Shown: in pieces, positions 1 through 8,570 of the stretch
Layout: each line of letters starts with the position of its first letter
Numbering within the stretch: position 1 is the stretch's first letter
DNA from: Actinomycetota bacterium
Lineage (GTDB): Bacteria > Actinomycetota > Thermoleophilia > UBA2241
Direction of reading: 5' to 3'
Length of the DNA: 34,607 bases
Assembly (NCBI GenBank): GCA_003132585.1
Contig: PKYG01000106.1
Location: 1 to 34,607, forward strand
Notes under the pieces: model-generated
The model's database searches: none
Told to the model about the DNA's origin: nothing
What the model saw: only the letters and a program-made list of their open reading frames with translations
Made by a program: the position numbers and the translations under genes

Positions 1-980
1 GCCGAGATGATCTCGCCCGCATCGACGAACACGAGCGGGTTGTCGGTCACCGAGTCGATCTCGATCGTGATCACCTCGCGCAACCAGCGAAATCCATCGC
101 GACAGGCACCGTGCACCTGCGGGATGCAGCGCACGGAATAGGCATCCTGCACCTTGTCGCAGTTCAGGTGCGACAACATGATCGCGCTGCCGTCGACGGC
201 AGCGCGCACATTGGCGGCGCTCAGGCGCTGACCGGGGATCGGACGCAAGAGCTGGATGCGCTCCTGGAACGGCCCGATCGAGCAGCGCAGCCCCTCGATG
301 CTCATCGCGCCGATGAGGTCGGCGCTGTCGAGCACGCTCTCGCCGTCGATCACCGCCAGGCAGCCGATCGCCGCCATGTACTGTGTGCCGTTGATCAGCG
401 AGACGCCCTCCTTGGGCTCCATCACCAGCGGCTTCAGGCCGGCGCCGCGCAGCGCCGGCTCCGCCGGCACGCGGCGTCCATCGCTCGTGAGCAGCTCCCC
501 TTCTCCGATCATTGCCAGCACCATGTGCGCCGACGGGGCGAGATCGCCCGAAGCGCCCAACGAGCCGCGCGACGGCACGAACGGCACGAGGTCGGCGGCG
601 AGCATGTCCGCCAGCAGGTCGACGACCTCCTGGCGCACTCCCGAGTGGCCCTTGGCAAACGTGTTGATGCGGATCGCCATCGCCGCCCGCACCACGTCGC
701 GCGGCAGCGGCTCGCCGACGCCGACAGCGTGGCTGCGCACGAGGTTCTCCTGCAGCTCTCGCGCCTTGGCGACGGGGATATGGGTCGTCGCGAGCTGACC
801 GAAGCCGGTGGTGACGCCGTAGGCGACACGGCCTGCGGCGATCACGCGATCGATCACGGCGTGCGCGTCGGCGATGCGGGCGCGGCCCGCATCGCCGACG
901 CGCACTCGCGCGCCGTGACGCGCGATCGCGGCCACATCTTCGATTCTCAGCGGCCCTTCGCCCATCGCCACATCGACCAT
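1..980 (-). CDS. hutH: Histidine ammonia-lyase / aromatic amino acid lyase, 3' end truncated by window edge
   Basis: Reverse-strand translation from ATG (978-980) gives ...ARIADAHAVIDRVIAAGRVAYGVTTGFGQLA... and the MIO motif context SRGSLGASGDLAPSAHMVLAMIGEGE, then LINGTQYMAAIG and DNPLVF. GGAGGG Shine-Dalgarno upstream. Not in the ORF track because it runs off the left edge. Confidence 0.93.
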   Translation of the reverse strand, partial: MVDVAMGEGPLRIEDVAAIARHGARVRVGDAGRARIADAHAVIDRVIAAGRVAYGVTTGFGQLATTHIPVAKARELQENLVRSHAVGVGEPLPRDVVRAAMAIRINTFAKGHSGVRQEVVDLLADMLAADLVPFVPSRGSLGASGDLAPSAHMVLAMIGEGELLTSDGRRVPAEPALRGAGLKPLVMEPKEGVSLINGTQYMAAIGCLAVIDGESVLDSADLIGAMSIEGLRCSIGPFQERIQLLRPIPGQRLSAANVRAAVDGSAIMLSHLNCDKVQDAYSVRCIPQVHGACRDGFRWLREVITIEIDSVTDNPLVFVDAGEIIS

Positions 981-1225
981 AGCGCGTCCCTCCAGTCCGG
1001 TGCACCCGGTACGCCCCGCATTCGACCCCGCCATTCTACTTCGCCCCGTCGTATGTCCTCCTTGAGGCTCATCTGCCCACTTAGTTGCCCATGCAGACAA
1101 CTGCGCCCGGTTGCACGGCAGCGGATATCGCTTAAGCTGTGGGCAGGTTGTGCCGATGCGTCTCTGAGCGGGTCAGCAAGGCGGAACCAGTCACGGCCGT
1201 TTTCGGACGGCAGAAAGGGAGCACT

Positions 1226-1327
1226 ATGTCGAGATTCCTGGGCAAGTACCCTCGAGTCGCCTTTTATGCCCTCCTTGTCATGTCGTTCGCCCTTGCGAGC
1301 GGTGCCGGCAAGAAGTGGGCCAGGTAG
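1226..1327 (+). CDS. Small (33 aa) exported or membrane peptide, MSRFLGKYPRVAFYALLVMSFALASGAGKKWAR
   Basis: ATG preceded by AGAAAGGGAG SD; basic N-terminus, hydrophobic core, ALA-S possible signal peptidase site; paralogous to the next small ORF. Only seen in the track as the tail of a 62-aa ORF. Confidence 0.6.
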   Translation: MSRFLGKYPRVAFYALLVMSFALASGAGKKWAR

Positions 1328-1415
1328 CACGCAAGTTCAATCGTTGGTCATCTGAGCTCGTGGCCAAGTGAGGGAAACGTTTCTCATCTCACAGTGGAGA
1401 GGGGGCACGAAGCGA

Positions 1416-1514
1416 ATGACACGTCTGGTAGCGAAGAGCAAGTTCATGTACGGATTCCTGCTCATCGTCGCGTTGGTAGCGGCGAGCGGCGCGGGAGTCA
1501 AGTGGGACTGGTAG
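1416..1514 (+). CDS. Small (32 aa) exported or membrane peptide, MTRLVAKSKFMYGFLLIVALVAASGAGVKWDW
   Basis: ATG preceded by GGAGAGGGGG; shares M[ST]R...K..., hydrophobic core and C-terminal ASGAGxKW with the upstream small ORF, using different synonymous codons. Confidence 0.6.
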   Translation: MTRLVAKSKFMYGFLLIVALVAASGAGVKWDW

Positions 1515-1564
1515 CCAGCGAAGGGTTCTACGGCAGCGGCCGTGTGACCTAGACCGGTTTCGCC

Positions 1565-2899
1565 TTGTTGGCCCGCACTGAGACCGAACCATCGCCTTCC
1601 GCGAGCGCCCCCGAGTCGCCGTCCGCGATCGTTGTTCCGCGCGCGGTCACCCTGTACATCGTTGCCCTGGTCGCCGCAGCGATCGCCATCGTTTCCGCGA
1701 CCTTTCACGGTATCCTCATCGCCGATTTGCCCGACCTTCTCCTGTTCGTCGTCCTCTCAGCGCTTGGCGAACGCTGGTCGGTGGCGCTCTCGCCGAGTAC
1801 GAAGATGTCGCTGTCGTTTCCCGTTCACTACGCGGCGGCAATCCTCTTCGGTCCGGCGTTCGCCGCCGGCATCGCCGCCGCCGGGGTGCTCACCACCGAC
1901 GGTCTCTGGGCACGCAAGCCCCCCAGCCGGCTCGCATTCAACGCCGCTCAAATGGCGATCGCCGCCGCATTCTCCGGTCTGACCTATCGCTGGCTCGGCG
2001 GGGGACACCCCGTCGATCTCGCCCGCGACGCTCTGCCGCTGGCCTGTGGCGCGCTCGCCTATCTGGTCGCCAACGACACCCTGGTGGCGACCGTGCTGGC
2101 GCTTTCCGGCAGCGACTTCTTCGACGAGTGGGTGGGCACGTTCCGCGATATCGGCCTTCCCTGGGTCGCGATGGCACCACTCGGCGCATTGATCGCCTTC
2201 GCCTATCAGGACAGCCGCTGGGCACTCCTCTACTTCCCGCTGCTCGTGCTCGTCATCTACAACGGTTTCAAGCTCTATGTGACCCTCCAGCACGAGACCG
2301 ACTCGGCCTTGGTCGCGCTCGCCGACTCGATCGACAAGCGTGACAAGTACACCTTCCAGCATTCGCTGCGGGTGGCGCGGCTGGTCGAGGAGATCGCCAA
2401 CCGCATGGGGCTCTCGGCACGCGATAGGAACATGCTCGTCTCGGCCGCCAGAGTTCACGACCTCGGCAAGATCGCTACCGACAACCGCGTGCTCTTCAAG
2501 CAGTCGACACTGACCGAAGACGAGCGTCGGCTGATCAAGGCCCACTCCGCCGAGGGCGGAGAACTCGCCGGCAGGTTCAGCATGTTCAGCCGCGGCCGTC
2601 AGTACATCCGCCACCACCACGAGCGCTGGGATGGCAGCGGCTACCCGGATGGCCTCGCCGGCGAGGCCATCCCGCTCGGCGCGCGGATCATCGCCGTCGC
2701 CGACGCCTACGATGCGATGACGTCTGACCGGCCGTACCGCAAGTCGCTGCCGCACGAGGTCGCGATCGTCGAGATCCTGCGCGCCGCCGGCAAGCAGTTC
2801 GACCCTGCCGTCGTCGAGGCGTTCGTGACGCCGCTGCACGAGGACAAAGGCGCGGCTGCGTCGTCCGCGCAGCCGCAGGGATCGTGCTCGTACTCCTAG
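1565..2899 (+). CDS. Membrane-anchored HD-GYP domain protein (putative c-di-GMP phosphodiesterase)
   Basis: N-terminal multi-TM region; HSLRVARLVEEIA, VHDLGKIA, HHHERWDGSGYPDGLAGEAIPLGARIIAVADAYDAMTSDRPYR are HD-GYP signatures. Start TTG 1565 or 1568 is uncertain. Confidence 0.9.
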   Translation: MLARTETEPSPSASAPESPSAIVVPRAVTLYIVALVAAAIAIVSATFHGILIADLPDLLLFVVLSALGERWSVALSPSTKMSLSFPVHYAAAILFGPAFAAGIAAAGVLTTDGLWARKPPSRLAFNAAQMAIAAAFSGLTYRWLGGGHPVDLARDALPLACGALAYLVANDTLVATVLALSGSDFFDEWVGTFRDIGLPWVAMAPLGALIAFAYQDSRWALLYFPLLVLVIYNGFKLYVTLQHETDSALVALADSIDKRDKYTFQHSLRVARLVEEIANRMGLSARDRNMLVSAARVHDLGKIATDNRVLFKQSTLTEDERRLIKAHSAEGGELAGRFSMFSRGRQYIRHHHERWDGSGYPDGLAGEAIPLGARIIAVADAYDAMTSDRPYRKSLPHEVAIVEILRAAGKQFDPAVVEAFVTPLHEDKGAAASSAQPQGSCSYS

Positions 2900-3432
2900 C
2901 GGCACTGGTGCTCGGCCTCGCCGTCGGCTACGCCCGCGGCGGGCGCCTGGAGAACATCCGCCACCTCGAATTGCGCCGCGCCTGGCTCATCCTCGTCGCG
3001 CTCGCCCTCCAGCTGGTCGCGTTCTCACCGTTGGGCAACTGGTTCGGGAGCGCAGCGGTCATCGCTCTCCACCTCGTCTCGTACGCAGTCCTGCTCGCGT
3101 TCGGTGGTCTCAACATCCGCTCGCCCGGGATCGTCCTTGCGGCGAGCGGGGCCGCCCTCAATGGGCTCGCGATCGCCGTCAACGGCGGCTACATGCCGGC
3201 CACCCGCAGCGCGCTCTCCAGCGCCGGCCGGCTGTACGCGAGCGACACGGCCAGTAACTCGCGGATCGCCGATGCGCACACGCGGCTGCGGTTCCTTTGC
3301 GACGTGTTCGCGGTGCCGAGCGACGTGCCACTGGCGAACGTGTTCAGCCTTGGGGACGTGTGCGTCGCGATCGGCGTGGCGATCGTGCTTGGCGGCGCGA
3401 TGAACGCGCAGCCCAAGCGGGAGCAGGGTTGA
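2884..3432 (+). CDS. DUF5317-like membrane protein
   Basis: MLVLLAALVLGLAVGYARGGRLENIRHLELRRAWLILVALALQ... with NGGYMPA and NVFSLGDVCVAIG; overlaps the 3' end of the HD-GYP gene by 16 bp (GTG start). Confidence 0.75.
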   Translation: MLVLLAALVLGLAVGYARGGRLENIRHLELRRAWLILVALALQLVAFSPLGNWFGSAAVIALHLVSYAVLLAFGGLNIRSPGIVLAASGAALNGLAIAVNGGYMPATRSALSSAGRLYASDTASNSRIADAHTRLRFLCDVFAVPSDVPLANVFSLGDVCVAIGVAIVLGGAMNAQPKREQG

Positions 3433-3891
3433 GAGGCGCGCCCGCACCCTGCGGGCGAACCGGCGCACCGACGCTGACCACAACCCCCCACGGCCGCCGC
3501 GCAACGGTCCCTTACCGGCGACTTCGACGACTCTGCCGATCAGCGCCACCAACGGCACCGGTGGGTCCGCAGCGCGGCGGTTGTCGCCACGACAGACGAT
3601 CGCGTCGCGAGTGACCTTGACGACGCGATGAGTGACGACGTCCCTGCCGAGGGAGAACGTGACGACGTCGCCAGGAGTAGGTGCACGAGTCGGCTCGACG
3701 CGCACGAGATCGCCCGGTGCGAGCGTGGGGGCCATGCTCGTGCCCTGAACGTGCAGATGGGCGCTGCCGTGGTCGGCGATCGCCCGTCTCAGGTGCTCCT
3801 CGGGATCGTGCGGCGACTGGGCCTCTCGCCCGAGTGGTCGCTGGCGGCGCTGGTGCTCGCCGCCGCCGACCCGCTCGGCATCGCCCGCCAC
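3400..3891 (-). pseudogene. Signal peptidase I-like (S26/SipW-type) gene, probably degraded or chimeric at both ends
   Basis: LHVQGTSMAPTLAPGDLVRVEPTRAPTPGDVVTFSLGRDVVTHRVVKVTRDAIVCRGDNRRAADPPVPLVALIGRVVEV has catalytic-Ser and box motifs. The only in-frame start (GTG 3891) lies in antisense pmt sequence, and the frame has no stop near the expected C-terminus (it runs to 3025 antisense to DUF5317). Confidence 0.5.
3810..3886 (+). repeat. Orphan 77-bp fragment of a GT39 mannosyltransferase gene
   Basis: Matches 5884-5960 at 73/77 positions by eye; encodes RRLGLSPEWSLAALVLAAADPLGIA versus RRLDLSPEWSLAALVLAAADPLGIA. Confidence 0.85.
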
Positions 3892-3907
3892 GAAGATCGG
3901 CGATCGA

Positions 3908-5350
3908 TCAAAGATGCACGCTGATCTTCTTGCTGAGCGATGTCTCGGTCGAGAGGCCGGTCGTCGGAGTGCCGGTCCACGTGGCGCGCCAATACGTGGT
4001 GGCGGTCGGTGTGACCTTAGCCGAGAACTTGCCGTCGGTGCCGGTCATGACGGTCTTGTACTTGACCCAGCTGGAGCCGACCTTCTTCTGGATCGTGACC
4101 GACACGCCGGACTGCCACGCCACACCGGAGCCCATGTCGAGCGCGAGCTGACCGGTGATCGTCACGCTGAGGCCCTTCTTCACGGAGACCGACGTGGTGT
4201 TGATCGTCAGGTTCTGCGGCAAGCCGACAATCGCCTTATAACCGACCGTGCTGAGGCCGGCCTTCATCGCACCGTCGAAGTCAGCGAAACTCCGGACCAG
4301 CGGATCGGTGGGAAGCATGATCGCGGGACCATTGGCCGGAGTGGTGGCCACGAGGCCGAGGCTTGTGACCCAGTACTGGATCTTGCCGGCGGGGGCGCTC
4401 CCCGGGGCGGGATCGGGACTGATGGCGGGGTCGGTGACGGTGACCGGCTCGTAGTAGCCCCACCACGGGCTGGTGATGGCGCCTTCGTTGCTGTCCCATT
4501 CGGGCGGAGACCAGCCGCTGACCCCGCCGCTGCCCTCGTAGTCAGTCGCGATCGTCGTGGACCAGTCAGCCGAATAGAGGTAGCTCTCGTACTCGGACGG
4601 CTGGTAACCGAGCGAATGGTCGGGCCTGACCGTTTTGGCAACGACATTGGCCGGCCACTGCAGGGTGAGGTACTCGGTGCCCGTGGACGTGGGCGTGAAG
4701 GCGAACGGCTGGCCGTACGGCGTGCCGGCGACCGTCTGCCACGCAGTCGCGCTCTTCGGGAAACGGAACCCCCTCAGCGCCTGCCAGTCGTCGGTCGGGT
4801 CGGCGGAGGGGGCGTAGGTGACGTCGATGGTCGGCACGTAGCCCCAGATCTGAGTCTGGCAGGTCTCGTCGAAGGCGACGATGACGATGTAGTACGTGTC
4901 GCCGACGTAGCCGCCGGACCGGTCGTCCGCCGGGGGGTTCGGGTCCAGGAGTCTGTTGTTGATGTACGACACGTACCAGTCGACGTACTCTTTGTTGATT
5001 GGCAGATCCAACTTCAATTCGCCCAGGTAGCCTTGGTTGACGTTGAAGTAGTCGTAGGCGATCTTTGAGCTGACGCGGTCCCACTCATTGGGGCCGTACA
5101 CATACAGGTCGGCGTTCGCCCACGACGGCTTGAAAGTAAGCTCGGCGTGCGCGTAGCCGATGTGGTTGATCTTGACCGGGTATTGGTAGACCTGCGCCTG
5201 ACCCCAGATCGTGCGCACGGTCATGCCGGGTGGGAACTGCTGCTTCTCGGTGCTGGTGATGCTGATCGCGAGCGTGGTCGATGCGAACGCGAAGAGCAGC
5301 ACGAGCGTCAGAGCGACGAACAGAATGGTTCCCTTAAGGGATCGTGCCAT
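3908..5350 (-). CDS. Secreted protein with C-terminal Ig-like domain, unknown function
   Basis: Start MARSLKGTILFVALTLVLLFAFASTTLA (signal peptide) with AAGGGGG SD; C-terminus LSVTITGQL...GVSVTIQKKVGSSWVKYKTVMTGTDGKFSAKVTPTATTYWRATWTG resembles actinobacterial Ig-like repeats. The track start at 5479 is too long. Confidence 0.82.
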   Translation of the reverse strand: MARSLKGTILFVALTLVLLFAFASTTLAISITSTEKQQFPPGMTVRTIWGQAQVYQYPVKINHIGYAHAELTFKPSWANADLYVYGPNEWDRVSSKIAYDYFNVNQGYLGELKLDLPINKEYVDWYVSYINNRLLDPNPPADDRSGGYVGDTYYIVIVAFDETCQTQIWGYVPTIDVTYAPSADPTDDWQALRGFRFPKSATAWQTVAGTPYGQPFAFTPTSTGTEYLTLQWPANVVAKTVRPDHSLGYQPSEYESYLYSADWSTTIATDYEGSGGVSGWSPPEWDSNEGAITSPWWGYYEPVTVTDPAISPDPAPGSAPAGKIQYWVTSLGLVATTPANGPAIMLPTDPLVRSFADFDGAMKAGLSTVGYKAIVGLPQNLTINTTSVSVKKGLSVTITGQLALDMGSGVAWQSGVSVTIQKKVGSSWVKYKTVMTGTDGKFSAKVTPTATTYWRATWTGTPTTGLSTETSLSKKISVHL

Positions 5351-5458
5351 GCGAAAGCCCCCTTGAGCTCCTGCTGGTTTACCTGGACCGAGTCTCGCCA
5401 AGTCTCTGCCAACCCCCTTTTCGTCGATGCCCCCGTGAAGCCTTCCACTCGCGCGAAC

Positions 5459-5464
5459 TATAAT
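5459..5464 (+). promoter_or_regulatory. -10 box TATAAT of the pmt gene
   Basis: Perfect TATAAT about 60 bp upstream of the GTG start at 5525; weak -35 GTGAAG about 18 bp upstream. Confidence 0.5.
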
Positions 5465-5524
5465 GAGCGCCGTGGCCAAAGCAAACGAACCTTCTCATCA
5501 CGCGGTGACCCGCGAAGGTTCCGT

Positions 5525-7567
5525 GTGACGACGTCGGGCACACCGGCGCCGGCATCGCGGGCAGCGCGCGCGATTCTGCTTGCCGTCGCGCTGGTGCTGA
5601 TCGTCTCCGCCTCTCTCCGTTTCTATCGGCTCGGTGCCCCCTCCGACTTGATCTTTGACGAGGTCTACTACGCCAAGGACGCCAAGACGATCCTCGACGG
5701 CAAGATCGGGCCGATGGGCTACTACAAGTGGGAGCCGGGCAAGGAGATCTCGTGGCCGCACCCGGAGATGGGCAAGTTCGCGATCGCCGCGGGCATCGCC
5801 GTCGCCCACAACACCCCCGTGGGGCGACGGCTCACTCCGGCGATCGCAGGGTTCCTGATCATCGCCCTCGTCTACCCCATCGCGCGGCGACTCGACCTCT
5901 CGCCCGAGTGGTCGCTGGCGGCGCTCGTGCTCGCCGCCGCCGACCCGCTCGGTATCGCCCAGTCGCGCATCGCCACGCTCGATGTCTTCGTCGCCTTCTG
6001 GACCGTCCTGTGTGTCTACCTGACGCTGCGCTACGTGCAGGAAGGCCGGCGACGACGCTGGCTGGCGCTCGCCGGCCTGTCGGCCGGTATGGCTCTCGGG
6101 ACGAAATGGTCGGGGGCGCTCGCTTCGCTGGCGGCGCTGGCCCTGCTCATCGCCCTGCGCGAGCGACGGCAGCGACCCGACGACGACCCCTGGATGCTCG
6201 ACACCATTGCCGCCGACGTACGCGCGAGCATCTGGCCGGTAGTCCTGCTGGTCGTGCTGCCGCCGCTCGTCTATTTCGCAAGCTACACGCAGTACTTTGC
6301 CAGCGGCCATCTGTCGGGGCCGTGGTGGGACTTCCGCCCCTGGTGGATGCACTCCGCCTACGATCAGTGGTGGGAGCTGCAGCGGCAGATGTGGTACTTC
6401 AATCTGCATCTGAGCGCGCCGCACACGTACGCGTCGAAGGCGGGGACGTGGATCTTCGACGCGCGCCCGGTCTGGTACTACTTCCAGGACTTCGCCGGCA
6501 AGTACCATGGCATCGTCGCCATCGGCAATCCGATCCTCTGGTGGTCGTCGGTGGCGGCGCTCGTGGTGATGACCTCCTTGGCGCTGCGCCGGGTGATGTC
6601 GACGGCCGCTCGCGTCCTCTGGTGGACGGCCGTCGCCATCGTCTTCACCAGCTACTACAGCCACGGGATCCACATCCACCTCGCGACCTTCGGCGGCGCC
6701 CATGATCTCGAACTCAGTCGCCGGTTCTTCTTCTGGATCTCGGTGTACTGGACGTATGTCGCCCTCGGCCTCATCGCGCTGCTCGAGCTCGCGCGTCGTC
6801 GGTCGCGCTTACGCATCGACGCCGCAACCATCGCCGCCACGGTCGCGGCGACCGCACTCCTGCTCGGACTGTCGCTGATCGTCAGCGGGGTCCTCCACCG
6901 GCAGGCGCTCGCGGTGAGCGCCCTTGCGGCGCTGCGCATCGTGGCGCTGGCGGTCGTCGCCCTGTGGCCGGTCGCGAAGCGGCGAATGCTCTTCGCCTTG
7001 CCCGCCGTGCTCGTTGCGCTCCTCTACCTGCCATGGTTCAAGACGTCGCGCACGTCGTTTCTCTACTACATGACACCGGTGGCGCCGTTCATGGCGATCG
7101 TCGTCGCGCAGGCCCTCGGTCGGTGGAGCAGCGCCCGCGGCGCCGAGGCCGAGGACAACGTCGATGACGAGCCGCCGGCAAAAGACGAGGTCGACGCCGG
7201 CGAAGCGTTCCTGGCGGACCGGCGTCGCATCACCATGAAGGTCGCCGCGTTCCTCGCCCTGGCGATCGCCACGGCGCTGCTGTGGTATGTCATCGCGCAC
7301 GGCGCGAACCGTGTCTTCTGGGCGGTGCCCTACAAGAGACTCGCGCCGGGCGCCGCCTACGTCACCGCAGTCTGGGGCATCGCCGTGGTCGTCGTCGGCG
7401 TCGCGGTGCTGTTCTCGCGCCGACTTCAGCCGCTGAGAGCTTACTTCGCTTGGGGCTACATCGGGCTCGTCGTCGGCATCGCGATCGCGTTCCTGCCGGT
7501 GATCATCGACATCGCCAGCAAGCCGGCCGACTACTATCACCTCATGTGGTTCCGCAGCTGGATCTAG
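5525..7567 (+). CDS. pmt: GT39-family dolichyl-phosphate-mannose--protein mannosyltransferase
   Basis: FYRLGAPSDLIFDEVYYAKDAKTILDG...HPEMGKFAIAAGI, ADPLGIAQSRIATLDVFVAFW, GTKWSGALA, repeated TM segments, and HLATFGGAHD... Confidence 0.9.
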   Translation: MTTSGTPAPASRAARAILLAVALVLIVSASLRFYRLGAPSDLIFDEVYYAKDAKTILDGKIGPMGYYKWEPGKEISWPHPEMGKFAIAAGIAVAHNTPVGRRLTPAIAGFLIIALVYPIARRLDLSPEWSLAALVLAAADPLGIAQSRIATLDVFVAFWTVLCVYLTLRYVQEGRRRRWLALAGLSAGMALGTKWSGALASLAALALLIALRERRQRPDDDPWMLDTIAADVRASIWPVVLLVVLPPLVYFASYTQYFASGHLSGPWWDFRPWWMHSAYDQWWELQRQMWYFNLHLSAPHTYASKAGTWIFDARPVWYYFQDFAGKYHGIVAIGNPILWWSSVAALVVMTSLALRRVMSTAARVLWWTAVAIVFTSYYSHGIHIHLATFGGAHDLELSRRFFFWISVYWTYVALGLIALLELARRRSRLRIDAATIAATVAATALLLGLSLIVSGVLHRQALAVSALAALRIVALAVVALWPVAKRRMLFALPAVLVALLYLPWFKTSRTSFLYYMTPVAPFMAIVVAQALGRWSSARGAEAEDNVDDEPPAKDEVDAGEAFLADRRRITMKVAAFLALAIATALLWYVIAHGANRVFWAVPYKRLAPGAAYVTAVWGIAVVVVGVAVLFSRRLQPLRAYFAWGYIGLVVGIAIAFLPVIIDIASKPADYYHLMWFRSWI

Positions 7568-7570
7568 CGT

Positions 7571-8515
7571 CTACGGGATCAGCGCCGCCATGATCGCCTT
7601 CTGCGCGTGCAAGCGGTTCTCGGCCTGATCGAAGACGATCGACTGCGGCGAGTAAACGACGCTTTCGCTGATCTCCTCGCCCCAGTGCGCCGGCAGACAG
7701 TGCATGACGCGCGCCTGCGGGCTGGCCTCGCTGAGCAGCGTCTCGTCGATCTGGTAGCCGGCGAGATCCTTGACGCGGCGAGCATGCTCGGCCTCCTGCC
7801 CCATGCTCGCCCAGGTGTCGGTGTAGAGCACGTCGGCACCCCTGGCAGCCACGTGCGGGTCACGCGCCAGCGCGATCGTCGCGCCCGTCTGCCTCGCGTC
7901 TTCCTGCGCCCACTTGACGACCCACTCTTTGGGCTCATAGCCACCCGGTGTGCAGATGGTGACGTGCATGCCCATCTTGGCGCCGCCGAGCATCAGCGAG
8001 TGGGCGACGTTGTTGCCGTCGCCGACGTAGACCAGACGGCGCTCCTGGAGCCCGCCGAAGTGCTCGCGAATCGTCAGCATGTCGGCCATGATCTGGCACG
8101 GGTGGAAGTCGTCCGTGAGACCGTTGATCACGGGCACTTGCCCGTAGGCGGCCAAGTCGGCGACGTCCTGCTGCGCGAACGTGCGGATCATGATCGCGCT
8201 GGCGTAGCGCGAGAGCACGTTCGCGGTGTCCTTGATCGTCTCCCCGAGCTTGAGCTGGATGTCGCTCGAGGAGAGGAACATCGCGTGCCCGCCGAGCTGA
8301 AACATGCCGACCTCGAAGGACACACGCGTGCGCGTCGAGGATTTCTCGAAGATCATCGCCAGCACGCGGCCCGGAAGCAGCGCGTGCGCCTTACCGGCCC
8401 TTTGGCGGGCTTTGAGATCGGCGGCGAGGTCGAGCAGGCCGCCGATCTCCGCCGGTGTGTAGTCGTGCAGGGTGAGGAAGCTCCTGCCCTTCAATCTCAG
8501 GTCGTTGGCATCCAT
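7571..8515 (-). CDS. argF: Ornithine carbamoyltransferase
   Basis: FEKSSTRTRVSFEVGM (carbamoyl-phosphate site), NGLTDDFHPCQIMADMLTI, HCLPAHWGEEI. Confidence 0.97.
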   Translation of the reverse strand: MDANDLRLKGRSFLTLHDYTPAEIGGLLDLAADLKARQRAGKAHALLPGRVLAMIFEKSSTRTRVSFEVGMFQLGGHAMFLSSSDIQLKLGETIKDTANVLSRYASAIMIRTFAQQDVADLAAYGQVPVINGLTDDFHPCQIMADMLTIREHFGGLQERRLVYVGDGNNVAHSLMLGGAKMGMHVTICTPGGYEPKEWVVKWAQEDARQTGATIALARDPHVAARGADVLYTDTWASMGQEAEHARRVKDLAGYQIDETLLSEASPQARVMHCLPAHWGEEISESVVYSPQSIVFDQAENRLHAQKAIMAALIP

Positions 8516-8570
8516 CGTCCCCCCTCATCGTCACTCGTCGTCGCAGTTCGCCCGCGCATGATTGGCGATT

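Noticed and set aside
947-1072. 41-aa minus-strand ORF MSLKEDIRRGEVEWRGRMRGVPGAPDWRDALWSMWRWAKGR upstream of hutH
   Set aside because: Overlaps the hutH start by 34 nt; its AAGGAGG lies inside the ORF rather than before it; no paralog or motif.
1081-1225. Possible riboswitch (c-di-GMP class considered) in the leader of the first small-peptide gene
   Set aside because: Short purine-rich and GC hairpin elements only; the conserved core of GEMM or other known riboswitches could not be identified by eye.
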